64,000 nt of DNA from DATNIB01 sp035604685 (GTDB taxonomy: Bacteria; Actinomycetota; Acidimicrobiia; Acidimicrobiales; RAAP-2): NCBI GenBank assembly GCA_035604685.1, contig DATNIB010000035.1, positions 62,001 through 126,000 on the forward strand. The letters run 5' to 3'. Numbering within the stretch: position 1 is the first letter of the stretch; every line of letters starts with the position of its first letter. The notes below the pieces were generated by a model. The model was not told the DNA's origin. It did not search any database and worked only from the letters and a program-made list of their open reading frames with translations. The position numbers and the translations under genes are program-made. Of this stretch, positions 7,604 through 17,892 are shown piece after piece.

Positions 7604-7675
7604 GTGACAACGCCGCTGGACTGGTGTTCATTCCGCTAGTTGCGCGCCGGTGGGACGCGATGGTGAGGTGATGCC

Positions 7676-8287
7676 GTGGGCGACCCCCAACCCGAGGTGG
7701 CAACGCCGCCCAGGCACGAGTTGTTCCTGGTGCGCCACGGCCAGACGGCCTGGAGCCGGGCCGGCCGGCACACGGGCCGCACCGACGTCCCCCTGGAGGA
7801 GGAGGGCCGGGAGGAGGCCCGTTCGCTCGCCCCGCTGCTCGCCGCCCACCCGTTCTCGCTCGTGCTCACGAGCCCGCTCGCCCGGGCTGAGGAGACCTGC
7901 GACCTGGCCGGGTTCCAGGACCGGGCGCAGCCCACCGCCGACCTCCTCGAGTGGGACTACGGCGACTACGAGGGACGGACCACCGACGAGATCCGTCTGG
8001 AGCGGCCCGGCTGGAGCCTGTGGGTCGACGGGGTCCCCGGGGGGGAGACGGTGGGCGAGGTCGGCCGCCGGGCCGACCGGGTGATCGAGGCGGCGCGGGC
8101 GGCGGCCGGCGACGCCATCTGCTTCGCGCACGGGCACGTCCTGCGGGTGCTGGCCGCCCGCTGGGTGGGGCTGCCGCCCGTCGGCGGCCAGCTGCTGGTC
8201 CTCGACGTCGGCGCGCTCAGCGTGCTCGGCTGGGAACGGGAGGTGCCGGTGCTCCAGCGTTGGAACGAGCCAGGCCCGCGCCGCTAG
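7676..8287 (+). CDS. Histidine phosphatase (phosphoglycerate mutase-like) family protein
   Basis: The 203-residue protein carries the phosphohistidine RHG motif (residues 20-22, LFLVRHGQTAWS), the TSPLARAEET segment, EWDYGDYEG and a C-terminal FAHGHVLRVL supplying the second catalytic histidine. Members include cofactor-dependent phosphoglycerate mutases and broad phosphatases; the short length and GRTDVPL motif favour a phosphatase acting on small phosphorylated metabolites. The substrate cannot be assigned. GTG 7676 has a GAGGTGAT site upstream. The 3' end overlaps the convergent Rrf2 gene by 71 bp. Confidence 0.9.
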   Translation: MGDPQPEVATPPRHELFLVRHGQTAWSRAGRHTGRTDVPLEEEGREEARSLAPLLAAHPFSLVLTSPLARAEETCDLAGFQDRAQPTADLLEWDYGDYEGRTTDEIRLERPGWSLWVDGVPGGETVGEVGRRADRVIEAARAAAGDAICFAHGHVLRVLAARWVGLPPVGGQLLVLDVGALSVLGWEREVPVLQRWNEPGPRR

Positions 8288-8735
8288 CCGAGAGCGGCCG
8301 GCCGGCCGGCGGGACCTTCCCCTGGGCCTGCGCCACCATGTCGGCCAGGGTGAAGGACTGCAGATGGGTGCGCATGGTCTCCCCGACCTCCGCCCACACG
8401 GCCAGCAGCACGCACTGCCCCTCGTGGTCGCAGGCACCCCCCGTGTGGGGCTCCCCGAAGTCGCCCGCCACGATCGGCCCGTCGACCGCCGAGACGATCT
8501 GGGCCAGGGTGATGTCCTCGGCCAGCCGGGCCAGCACGTAGCCGCCGCCCACCCCCCGCTTGGAGCGCACGAGGCCGGCCCCCTTCAGGGCGAGGAGGAT
8601 CTGCTCGAGGTAGGGCTGGGGCAGCCCGGTGCGCTCGGCGATGTCGCGCACCGAGGTCGGCGTGCTCTCGGCGCCGTGGAGCGCGAGCGACAAGAGAGCC
8701 CGGCTGGCGTAGTCGCCACGGGTCGACACCTTCAC
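8217..8735 (-). CDS. Rrf2/IscR-family transcriptional regulator
   Basis: The 172-residue protein has the winged-helix Rrf2 domain from its first residue (MKVSTRGDYASRALLSLA, recognition region LPQPYLEQILLALKGAGLVRSKRGVGGGY). Family members use three cysteines to hold an Fe-S cluster and regulate iron-sulfur, redox or NO responses. Here only two candidates are seen, C102 and C108 (ACDHEGQC); the expected third position about six residues later is Trp/Ala. The C-terminal 35 residues are Pro/Ala/Arg-rich and lie over the neighbouring gene. TAGTCT 6 nt before the GTG suggests a leaderless mRNA. Confidence 0.92.
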   Translation of the reverse strand: MKVSTRGDYASRALLSLALHGAESTPTSVRDIAERTGLPQPYLEQILLALKGAGLVRSKRGVGGGYVLARLAEDITLAQIVSAVDGPIVAGDFGEPHTGGACDHEGQCVLLAVWAEVGETMRTHLQSFTLADMVAQAQGKVPPAGRPLSASGAGLARSNAGAPAPPVPSRAR

Positions 8736-8741
8736 GCGTCG

Positions 8742-8747
8742 AGACTA
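8742..8747 (-). promoter_or_regulatory. Predicted -10 (TAGTCT) of the Rrf2 gene
   Basis: On the minus strand TAGTCT is followed by 6 nt and then the GTG start at 8735, the leaderless arrangement seen repeatedly in this window. Confidence 0.45.
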
Positions 8748-8832
8748 CCGCCGTTGTCGGGCTGCTCAGCGGCTTGGCGTCCGTCCGACGGTGCCCGACA
8801 CCCACCGGTCGATGCTCGCTCGGCCGGGCTCC

Positions 8833-8838
8833 TATGGT
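8833..8838 (+). promoter_or_regulatory. Predicted -10 (TATGGT) for the gene at 8846
   Basis: TATGGT ends 7 nt before the ATG at 8846, predicting a leaderless transcript. The same hexamer precedes ihf, pyrR, dnaE and dcd. Confidence 0.5.
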
Positions 8839-8845
8839 CCTCGGG

Positions 8846-9985
8846 ATGACGCCGCCGCCCGAGCCCCTCCTGCCCGCGTTCGGCGGCCCCACGCTCACCG
8901 GGGTGGTGACGGCCGTGGCCTCCCGCGTCCGAGGGACAGACGACGCGGAGTCCTCGTGGGCACCGCCCCTGCTCGGTGCCGCCGGTCGGGCGGTGCTGCT
9001 CGTCGTCGACGGGCTGGGCTGGGACCAGCTCCAGGAGCGGCGGGGGATCGCGCCGACGCTGTCGGGAGGCGACGGGCAGGCGATCACGTCGGTCGCGCCC
9101 AGCACGACGGCGGTCGCGCTCACCAGCCTGTCGACCGGCCTGGCGCCGGCCCACCATGGGATCGTCGGCTACCGGATGGCGATGGGCGGCGACGTCTTCA
9201 ACGCCTTGCGGTGGCGACTCGGCAGACGCGACGCCCGTCGCCTGATTCCCGCGGGTGAGCTCCAACCCCACCCTGGGTTCCGGTTCGACCCGCAGTCGTC
9301 CGCCGGGACGCCGGTCGTCACGCGGGGCGACTTCGTGACGACCGGGTTCTCCGCCGCGTTCCTGTCCGGCTGCCCGATGGTGCCGTGGTTCACTCCCGCG
9401 GGGCTGGTGGTGGGTGTCCGACGGCTGCTCGACGCGGGCGAGCAGTTCGTCGTCGCCTACTACGACGGCCTCGACCTCACCGCGCACCTGTGGGGGCTCG
9501 ACGAGCACTACGAGGCGGAGCTGCGTTCGATCGACCGATTGGTGGGCGATCTGCTCGACGTCCTGCCCGCCGGGGTCGCGCTGGCCGTCACGGCGGATCA
9601 CGGACAGGTGCAGGTGGGGGTGAACGTCGAGCTCCTCGGGTCCGAGCTCATGGCGGGCGTCTCCCTCCTCACGGGCGAGGGGCGGTTCCGGTGGCTGCAC
9701 GCGCGGGCCGGGGCGGCGAACGACGTCGCCCAGATCGCCGGGGAGCAGTACGGGTCGGTGGCGTGGGTCCGGACGCGCGAGCAGGTCATCGAGGAGGGGT
9801 GGCTCGGCGGCCGTCCGACCGAGACGGTGTGCGACCGGCTGGGCGACGTGGCGCTCGTCCCGTTCGAGCCGGTGGCCTTCCTCGATCCGGCCGACACGGG
9901 GGAGCAACGACTGGTCGCCAGGCACGGTTCGCTGACCGCCGCCGAGATGCGGGTACCGCTGCTCGCCTGGCTGCCGAGGTCGTAG
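8846..9985 (+). CDS. Alkaline-phosphatase-superfamily protein (nucleotide pyrophosphatase/phosphodiesterase-like)
   Basis: The 379-residue protein fits the type I phosphodiesterase/nucleotide pyrophosphatase fold. LLVVDGLGWDQL holds a metal-ligand Asp, ITSVAPSTTAVALTSLSTGLAPAHHGIVGY holds the nucleophilic Thr region, YYDGLDLTAHLWG supplies Asp/His ligands and VTADHGQVQVG the final Asp-His. It has no signal peptide, so it is probably cytoplasmic. The substrate is unknown. ATG 8846 was preferred over the upstream start at 8774 because TATGGT lies 7 nt before it and the conserved sequence begins shortly after. Confidence 0.85.
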   Translation: MTPPPEPLLPAFGGPTLTGVVTAVASRVRGTDDAESSWAPPLLGAAGRAVLLVVDGLGWDQLQERRGIAPTLSGGDGQAITSVAPSTTAVALTSLSTGLAPAHHGIVGYRMAMGGDVFNALRWRLGRRDARRLIPAGELQPHPGFRFDPQSSAGTPVVTRGDFVTTGFSAAFLSGCPMVPWFTPAGLVVGVRRLLDAGEQFVVAYYDGLDLTAHLWGLDEHYEAELRSIDRLVGDLLDVLPAGVALAVTADHGQVQVGVNVELLGSELMAGVSLLTGEGRFRWLHARAGAANDVAQIAGEQYGSVAWVRTREQVIEEGWLGGRPTETVCDRLGDVALVPFEPVAFLDPADTGEQRLVARHGSLTAAEMRVPLLAWLPRS

Positions 9986-10031
9986 GGCCCGTCCTCACCC
10001 GGCGGGCCGTGGCCGATGGCATCATCGGGAC

Positions 10032-10526
10032 ATGGCTTCCCGAGATCCCGAGACCGGACCCGTCGACTCCGTCGCCCCCGACGAGGTGATCCCGGCCGGC
10101 GCGGGCGAGGGCGAGCTCACCGCCGAGTCGATCGGCCAGCCGGCCAAGGTCATGCGGATTGGCTCGATGGTCAAGCAGCTGCTCGATGAGGTCCGCCAGG
10201 CGCCGCTCGACGAGGCCGGCCGGGTCCGCCTGCGTGAGATCTACGAACAGTCGCTGCGCGAGCTGTCGAGCGGCCTCTCACCGGACCTGGTGGCCGAGCT
10301 CGACCGCATGACGATCGAGTTCGACGAGGACCGCACCCCGTCCGAGGCCGAGCTGCGGATCGCGCAGGCCCAGCTGGTCGGCTGGCTGGAGGGCCTGTTC
10401 CACGGGATCCAGGCCACCCTGATCGCCCAGCAGATGGCGGCCCGGGCCCAGCTCGAGGAGATGCGCCAGCGGGGCCTCCCGAGCGGCTCCCCGCCGCTCA
10501 GCGAGCGGCCGGGCACCTACCTGTAG
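10032..10526 (+). CDS. bpa: Bacterial proteasome activator Bpa/PafE
   Basis: The 164-residue protein matches the DUF2587/Bpa family, a dodecameric ring that opens the actinobacterial 20S proteasome without ATP. The core runs from KVMRIGSMVKQLLDEVRQAPLDEAGR through LRELSSGLSPDLVAELDRM to the helical FHGIQATLIAQQMAARAQLEEMRQRGLP. It ends in PGTYL, close to the GQYL tail that docks into proteasome alpha subunits in mycobacteria. Its presence implies proteasome genes elsewhere in the genome. CATCAT 6 nt before the ATG could be a variant -10. Confidence 0.93.
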   Translation: MASRDPETGPVDSVAPDEVIPAGAGEGELTAESIGQPAKVMRIGSMVKQLLDEVRQAPLDEAGRVRLREIYEQSLRELSSGLSPDLVAELDRMTIEFDEDRTPSEAELRIAQAQLVGWLEGLFHGIQATLIAQQMAARAQLEEMRQRGLPSGSPPLSERPGTYL

Positions 10527-10573
10527 GAGCCTTGAGGCCCCCCAGAGGGTCCGCGGGTGTCGCTCCGCCGCGG

Positions 10574-10579
10574 TATGGT
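10574..10579 (+). promoter_or_regulatory. Predicted -10 (TATGGT) upstream of dnaE
   Basis: TATGGT would start transcription near 10586, giving a leader of about 70 nt that contains the GGAGGGAAC ribosome-binding site of dnaE. No convincing -35 is seen. Confidence 0.35.
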
Positions 10580-10656
10580 CGGAAACGACACGGGTGTAAC
10601 TCGTCCACAGGACCAGGGCCACCTGTGGACGGCTGATCGGAGGGAACGGCGGGGCG

Positions 10657-13600
10657 GTGACATCGGGCTCTTTCACGCACCTGCACACCCATACCGAGTT
10701 CTCGATGCTCGACGGCGCGGCTCGGATCGGCGACCTGGTGAAGGCAGCCGTGCGCGACGAGCAGCCCGCGCTGGCGATCACGGACCACGGCAACATGTAC
10801 GGGGTCCTCGACTTCTACAAGGCGTGCCGGTCGGCCGGGATCACCCCCATCATCGGGACCGAGGCCTACATGGCGGGCGAGTCGCGCCATGAGCGCCCGG
10901 TCCGGCGCGGCAAGCTCGACGACACCGGCGGCGACGTCGAGGGCGGCAGGAAGCTCTACTACCACCTGACGCTGCTGGCCGAGACCAACCGGGGCTACTC
11001 GAACCTGCTCAAGCTCTCGTCCGCCGCCTACCTCGAGGGCTACTACTACAAGCCGCGCGTCGACTGGGAGCTGCTCGAGCGATACCACGAGGGCCTGATC
11101 GCCACGACGGGGTGCCTCGGGGGCGTCGTGCTCCAGGCGCTCCTGGCCGGCGAGCCGGCGCGGGCCCAGGCGCTGGCCGGTCGGCTCCAGGACATCTTCG
11201 GACGCGACTCGTTGTTCGTGGAGCTCCAGGACCACGGCATCGCGGCGCAGCGCCAGACCAACCCGCAGCTGATCGACATCGCGCGCCGGCTGGGGGCGCC
11301 GCTGCTCGCCACCAACGACAGCCACTACACCGAGGCCGGCCATGCCGAGGCCCACGACGCGCTGCTCTGCGTGCAGACCGGCACCTCGATCGACGATCCC
11401 AAGCGCTTCAAGTTCGAGGGATCCGAGTACTACCTGAAGACTGCCGCCGAGATGCGGCGGCTCTTCGCCGAGGTCCCCGAGGCCTGTGACAACACGCTCG
11501 TGATCGCCGAGCGCGCCGCCGTCGAGATCGCCTTCGGCAAGCCCGACCTCCCCGAGTTCCCCGTGCCCGAGGAATTCAGCGCCGCGACCTACCAGGAGTC
11601 GGCCACCGCCTATCTGCGGCACCTGACCCTGGCCGGCGCCACCCAGCGCTACGGCGACCCGCTGCCGGTCGAGGTGGTCGAGCGGTTGGACTACGAGCTC
11701 TCGATCATCGCGTCCATGGGCTTCTCGGCCTACTTCCTCGTCGTGTGGGACCTCATCCGCTTCGCCCGGGAGTCGAACATCCGGGTCGGTCCGGGGCGCG
11801 GCTCGTCGGCGGGCTGCTGCGTCGCCTACTGCCTGCGCATCGTCGACCTCGACCCGATCCGCTACGGCCTCCTCTTCGAGCGCTTCTTGAATCCGGGTCG
11901 CAAGGAGATGCCCGACATCGACATGGACTTCGATGAGCGCTACCGGTCGGACGTGATCCGCTACGCCTCCGAGCGCTACGGCTGGGACCACGTGGCCCAG
12001 GTCGTCACGTTCTCCACCATCAAGGCGCGCGCCGCCGTGCGCGATGCGGCGCGGGTCCTCGGCTTTCCCTACATCGTGGGCGACAAGATCGCCAAGGCCA
12101 TGCCACCCCTCGTCATGGGTCGCGACACGCCGCTCAACGCCTGTTTCGAGGAGCTCCCGGGCCATGCCGACGGCTACAAGGTGGCGACCGAGCTGCGGGA
12201 GATGTACGCCTCAGACCCCGAGGCCAAGCGCGTGATCGACGTGGCCCGGGGCCTGGAGGGCCTCCGGCGCCAGGACGGCATCCACGCCGCCGCCGTGGTC
12301 ATCACGCGCCAGCCGCTGACCGACTACCTGCCGATCCAGCGCAAGCCCGAGCCGGGCACCGACCCGGCCAGTGCGCCGATCGTGACGCAGTACGAGATGC
12401 ACGGCGTCTCGGACCTGGGGCTGCTCAAGATGGACTTCCTCGGCCTGCGGAACCTCTCGGTCATCGAGCGCACCCTGGACGTCATCGAGCAGACGTCCGG
12501 CGCGCGGCCCGACATCGACGCCGTCGACCTCGACGATCAAGGGGTCTTCGCCATGCTGGGCAAGGGGAACAGCATCGGCGTGTTCCAGCTCGAGGGGGTC
12601 CCCATGCGCGCGCTCATGCGCTCGCTCGCCCCCACCTCCTTCGATGACGTGGCCGCGTTGGTCGCGCTCTACCGGCCGGGCCCCATGGCGGCCAACATGC
12701 ACAACGACTACGCGGACCGAAAGAACGACCGCAAGCCGATCACCTACCTCCACGAGGACATGGAGGCGCTGCTGGCCGACACCTACGGGCTCATGATCTA
12801 CCAGGAGTCCGTCATGCGGGTGGCCCAGCAGTTCGCCGGCTACACGCTGGAGGAGGCCGACAACCTCCGCAAGGCCTGCGGCAAGAAGATCCGCTCGCTC
12901 ATGGCCAAGGAGCGCAAGGCCTTCCTCGCCGGGTGCGAGCGCACCGGCTACGGCACCGAGCTCGGCACGGCACTCTTCGACATCATCGAGCCGTTCGCCG
13001 ACTACGCCTTCCCCAAGGCCCACGCCTACGGCTACGGCCTCGTCGCCTACCAGACGGCCTGGCTGAAGGTGCACTACCCGGTCGAGTACATGGCGGCGCT
13101 GCTCACCTCGGTGAAGGACGACAAGGACCGGACCGCGGTGTACCTGGCCGAGTGCCGGTCGCTCGGCATCGAGGTGGTCGTCCCCGACGTGAACAGCTCG
13201 GCGGCCGAGTTCACGCCGCACCCCGACGCCGTGTCCCCGAGCATCGTCTTCGGGCTGGCCGCGGTGCGCAACGTGGGGGAGAGCCTGGTCGAGCGGGTGG
13301 TCGCCGAGCGCGAGGCCAACGGCGCGTTCGTCGACGCCTACGACTTCTGCCGCCGTGTCGACCCCATCGTGCTCAACAAGCGCACCATCGAGTCGCTGGT
13401 GAAGGCGGGCGCCTTCGATTCGCTGGGCCACCCGCGCCAGGGCCTGGCGCTCGTCATCGAGGAGATCGTCGACCGCACGATCGAGCGGCGACGCGAGCAC
13501 GACGTCGGCATCGCCACGCTGTTCTCGTCGGTGGAACCGGAGGGGGCGACCGAGGGCGAGGGCCGCTGGGAGGGCACGCGCATCGCCATCCCCGACACCG

Positions 13601-14259
13601 AGTTCGACAAGGCCCAGCGCCTCGCCTTCGAGAAGGAGATGCTCGGCCTCTACGTGAGCGACCACCCGCTGCTCGGCCTGGAGCAGGCCCTGTCGCGCCA
13701 CACCGACTGCTCGCTGGCCGAGTTCCGGGAGAGTGCCACCACGGGCGACGCCGGCCCGTCGGTCGGCTACGCGGCGGAGGGCTCGGTGCGGACGGTGGGC
13801 GGCGTGGTGACCGAGCTCAAGCGCCAGCACACGAAGAAGGGCGAGCTCATGGCCCGCTTCGTCTTAGAGGACCTGCAGGCCTCCATGGAGGTCTTCGTGT
13901 TCCCCCGGGTCATGGCCGACTACGGGATGCTGCTCGAGAACGACGCCATCGTGGCCATCCGGGGCCGCCTCGACCTGCGCGAGGACCAGCCCAAGATCGT
14001 CTGCATGGAGGTGCGACGGCCCGAACTGGTCGCCCTGGGCGCCCCCGAGCTCAAGATCGCGTTGCCGCTGGGCAGGCTGACCGACGAGACCGTCGGCCGG
14101 CTGCGCGGCGTGCTGGTCGGGCACCCCGGCGACTCGCCGGTGCTCCTGCACGTGGGTGCGAAGGTCCTCCGCCTGCCCCCCGAGTTCAACGTGGACAGCC
14201 GCAACGGCGTGGTGGGCGAGCTGAAGCGGCTGCTCGGGGCCAACGCCATCGTGGCCTGA
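10657..14259 (+). CDS. dnaE: DNA polymerase III subunit alpha
   Basis: Replicative C-family polymerase of 1200 residues. The N-terminal PHP domain has HLHTHTEFSMLDG (about 5-17), with the His/Asp-rich motifs of an intact metal site (ITDHGNMYG). GPGRGSSAGC (about 377-386) and PDIDMDFDERYR (about 418-429) mark the palm catalytic core with two active-site aspartates. A helix-hairpin-helix region and a late OB fold (ARFVLEDLQASMEVFVFPRV) follow. GTG 10657 has a GGAGGGAAC site and gives the normal N-terminus. It stands alone rather than in an operon. Confidence 0.98.
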   Translation: MTSGSFTHLHTHTEFSMLDGAARIGDLVKAAVRDEQPALAITDHGNMYGVLDFYKACRSAGITPIIGTEAYMAGESRHERPVRRGKLDDTGGDVEGGRKLYYHLTLLAETNRGYSNLLKLSSAAYLEGYYYKPRVDWELLERYHEGLIATTGCLGGVVLQALLAGEPARAQALAGRLQDIFGRDSLFVELQDHGIAAQRQTNPQLIDIARRLGAPLLATNDSHYTEAGHAEAHDALLCVQTGTSIDDPKRFKFEGSEYYLKTAAEMRRLFAEVPEACDNTLVIAERAAVEIAFGKPDLPEFPVPEEFSAATYQESATAYLRHLTLAGATQRYGDPLPVEVVERLDYELSIIASMGFSAYFLVVWDLIRFARESNIRVGPGRGSSAGCCVAYCLRIVDLDPIRYGLLFERFLNPGRKEMPDIDMDFDERYRSDVIRYASERYGWDHVAQVVTFSTIKARAAVRDAARVLGFPYIVGDKIAKAMPPLVMGRDTPLNACFEELPGHADGYKVATELREMYASDPEAKRVIDVARGLEGLRRQDGIHAAAVVITRQPLTDYLPIQRKPEPGTDPASAPIVTQYEMHGVSDLGLLKMDFLGLRNLSVIERTLDVIEQTSGARPDIDAVDLDDQGVFAMLGKGNSIGVFQLEGVPMRALMRSLAPTSFDDVAALVALYRPGPMAANMHNDYADRKNDRKPITYLHEDMEALLADTYGLMIYQESVMRVAQQFAGYTLEEADNLRKACGKKIRSLMAKERKAFLAGCERTGYGTELGTALFDIIEPFADYAFPKAHAYGYGLVAYQTAWLKVHYPVEYMAALLTSVKDDKDRTAVYLAECRSLGIEVVVPDVNSSAAEFTPHPDAVSPSIVFGLAAVRNVGESLVERVVAEREANGAFVDAYDFCRRVDPIVLNKRTIESLVKAGAFDSLGHPRQGLALVIEEIVDRTIERRREHDVGIATLFSSVEPEGATEGEGRWEGTRIAIPDTEFDKAQRLAFEKEMLGLYVSDHPLLGLEQALSRHTDCSLAEFRESATTGDAGPSVGYAAEGSVRTVGGVVTELKRQHTKKGELMARFVLEDLQASMEVFVFPRVMADYGMLLENDAIVAIRGRLDLREDQPKIVCMEVRRPELVALGAPELKIALPLGRLTDETVGRLRGVLVGHPGDSPVLLHVGAKVLRLPPEFNVDSRNGVVGELKRLLGANAIVA

Positions 14260-14350
14260 ACGCCCGGAAAACCGCCGGTCACCAGGACAGAGACGCTGCC
14301 TGGCCCGGGGCGCCCGCCCGCTCGGGTGGGAAAGGTCTCGCCGACTGCCG

Positions 14351-14356
14351 TACAAT
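14351..14356 (+). promoter_or_regulatory. Predicted -10 (TACAAT) for the gene at 14363
   Basis: TACAAT, the closest match to consensus in the window, ends 6 nt before the ATG at 14363, predicting a leaderless mRNA. Confidence 0.5.
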
Positions 14357-14362
14357 TGACGC

Positions 14363-15034
14363 ATGGCGATGGTCGTGGCAACGAAGGACTGCACCGCACT
14401 GAGTGACACCGAGCTGGTGGAGATGGCCGATCTGTCGGCCGGGCGGCAGCCCGAGTTCGACATCGGCTTCGTCTCCAAGCAGCGTGAGGAGTGGGTTCTC
14501 GTCACCCAGGCGCGCGAGGGCACGAAGCTGCGCGGCTACTCGTTCTGCACGCTGGAGCGGATCGGCGGCACGCCGTCGCTCTTGGTCGGGGTGGCGAGCG
14601 TCGACCGCGTGGCCCGGGCCGAGTCCGCCCTGAAGGCGATGATGACCGACCAGTTCCGCCGGGCGCTGCTCGCCTTCCCCGACGAGGACGTCCTGCTCGG
14701 GACCCGCCTGCTCTCGGCGGACGGCTTCCGGGCCTTCGCCGGTCTCGACGACGTCGTGCCCCGCCCCGGCCACCGGGCGAGCGGCGAGGAGCGGGCCTGG
14801 GCCCGGCGCCTGGTCAAGCGGTTCGGCGGCGAGAGCAGCCTCGACGACCGCACCTTCATCGTGAAGGGCGACGGGTCGGTGGTGGGCGGTTTCGACTTCT
14901 GCGCCCCCAAGGTCAAGCTGCCCGACGGCGTGGCCGAGCTGTTCACCGGCCTGCGCGCGGATCGTGGCGATCGGTTGGTCGCGTTCGGCTGGGCCATGGC
15001 CGAGGACCTGGCCGCGGGGCGGCTCGGCCGCTAA
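14363..15034 (+). CDS. Conserved-looking protein of unknown function (223 aa)
   Basis: I do not recognise the family. The protein is soluble with mixed alpha/beta character; EEWVLVTQAREGTKLRGYSFCTLERIGGTPSLLVGVASV followed by a long helix and LLGTRLLSADGFRAF is reminiscent of an acetyltransferase-like fold, but no acetyl-CoA signature is clear. There are no membrane segments or signal peptide. Strong G/C third positions and a well-placed TACAAT -10 support a genuine gene. It is monocistronic and convergent with 15053-15805. Confidence 0.75.
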   Translation: MAMVVATKDCTALSDTELVEMADLSAGRQPEFDIGFVSKQREEWVLVTQAREGTKLRGYSFCTLERIGGTPSLLVGVASVDRVARAESALKAMMTDQFRRALLAFPDEDVLLGTRLLSADGFRAFAGLDDVVPRPGHRASGEERAWARRLVKRFGGESSLDDRTFIVKGDGSVVGGFDFCAPKVKLPDGVAELFTGLRADRGDRLVAFGWAMAEDLAAGRLGR

Positions 15035-15035
15035 G

Positions 15036-15063
15036 CGCGCGGCCGGCGCGGCTCAGCCGCGCG
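15036..15063. terminator. Possible bidirectional hairpin terminator
   Basis: An 8-bp GC stem (CGCGCGGC 15036-15043 with GCCGCGCG 15056-15063) and a 12-nt loop sit exactly between two convergent genes. There is no U tract, as is often the case in high-GC actinobacteria. Confidence 0.35.
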
Positions 15064-15805
15064 GGAGCAGGGCATTGCAGACCTTGTAGCAGTGGCCGTC
15101 GCGCGGGGCGCTCAGCGTGGCCAACAGGTAGTGCGGACGGAAGCCGAGCGCGCTCGAGAGGTCGGCGCCGCTCAGGCGTTCGCGCCGGGCCGCGTCCAGG
15201 CAGCGGACGGCCTCAGGGTCCTCGAGCGGCAGCCAGACGTCCTCTCGGTCCCAACCGAAGCGCGCCGAGGCACCGGAACCCTCGTCGTGCCGGATGAGTT
15301 GGGGTCCGCGGGTCGGCACGATGAGCGCCACCGAGGGCCGCACGCCGCGGAACTCCCAGTAGGGGGCCGAGACGCCGCCGAAGCCGAGCAGGGGGCCGTC
15401 GGGCGGGGCCGCCACCGCCTGGAGCAGCCGCCGCACCCGCCGCCCGCGCAGCGTGCCCACGTGGCGGGGGAGCGCGGCCGCGGTGGCCGCCTCGGGCTGG
15501 GCCAGGTCGTCGCGCTCGGGGTCGTCGGCCAGGGTGGCCGCGACCAGGTCGAACGGTGCCAGATCGGGGTGGTGACCCACGGGCCAGGGCACCCGCAGCC
15601 GCACCAGCGCGCCGGAGGCGAGGTCGATGGCCACGGTGTCCTCGGGCGTGGAGGCGAGCACGAGCAGGCGGAGCTCGGCCCCTCCCCGGACGACCAGGCG
15701 CTGCCGGCGCCGGTCGCTCGCGGTCGATCCGGTGGCGCGTGCGGCGAGGGGTCCCACGTCGTTCGATTGCACCGTTGGGGATCGCTCCCCGAAGCGTGCG
15801 CGCAA
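15053..15805 (-). CDS. Protein of unknown function (250 aa)
   Basis: I do not recognise the family. The soluble protein has a C-terminal part with SAPYWEFRGVRPSVALIVP and GFRPHYLLATLSAPRDGHCYKVCNALLP, which contains its only paired cysteines. TTG 15805 is the first start; a GTG about 11 codons further in is also possible. It begins 7 bp after the stop of the DUF255 gene on the same strand, so the two are probably cotranscribed. Possibly lineage-specific. Confidence 0.65.
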   Translation of the reverse strand: MRARFGERSPTVQSNDVGPLAARATGSTASDRRRQRLVVRGGAELRLLVLASTPEDTVAIDLASGALVRLRVPWPVGHHPDLAPFDLVAATLADDPERDDLAQPEAATAAALPRHVGTLRGRRVRRLLQAVAAPPDGPLLGFGGVSAPYWEFRGVRPSVALIVPTRGPQLIRHDEGSGASARFGWDREDVWLPLEDPEAVRCLDAARRERLSGADLSSALGFRPHYLLATLSAPRDGHCYKVCNALLPRG

Positions 15806-15812
15806 CGCCCTG

Positions 15813-17852
<2,040 letters not shown>

Positions 17853-17892
17853 GGCCGGACGACGATTTGCGCGATGCCGTGAAAGGCGCGCT

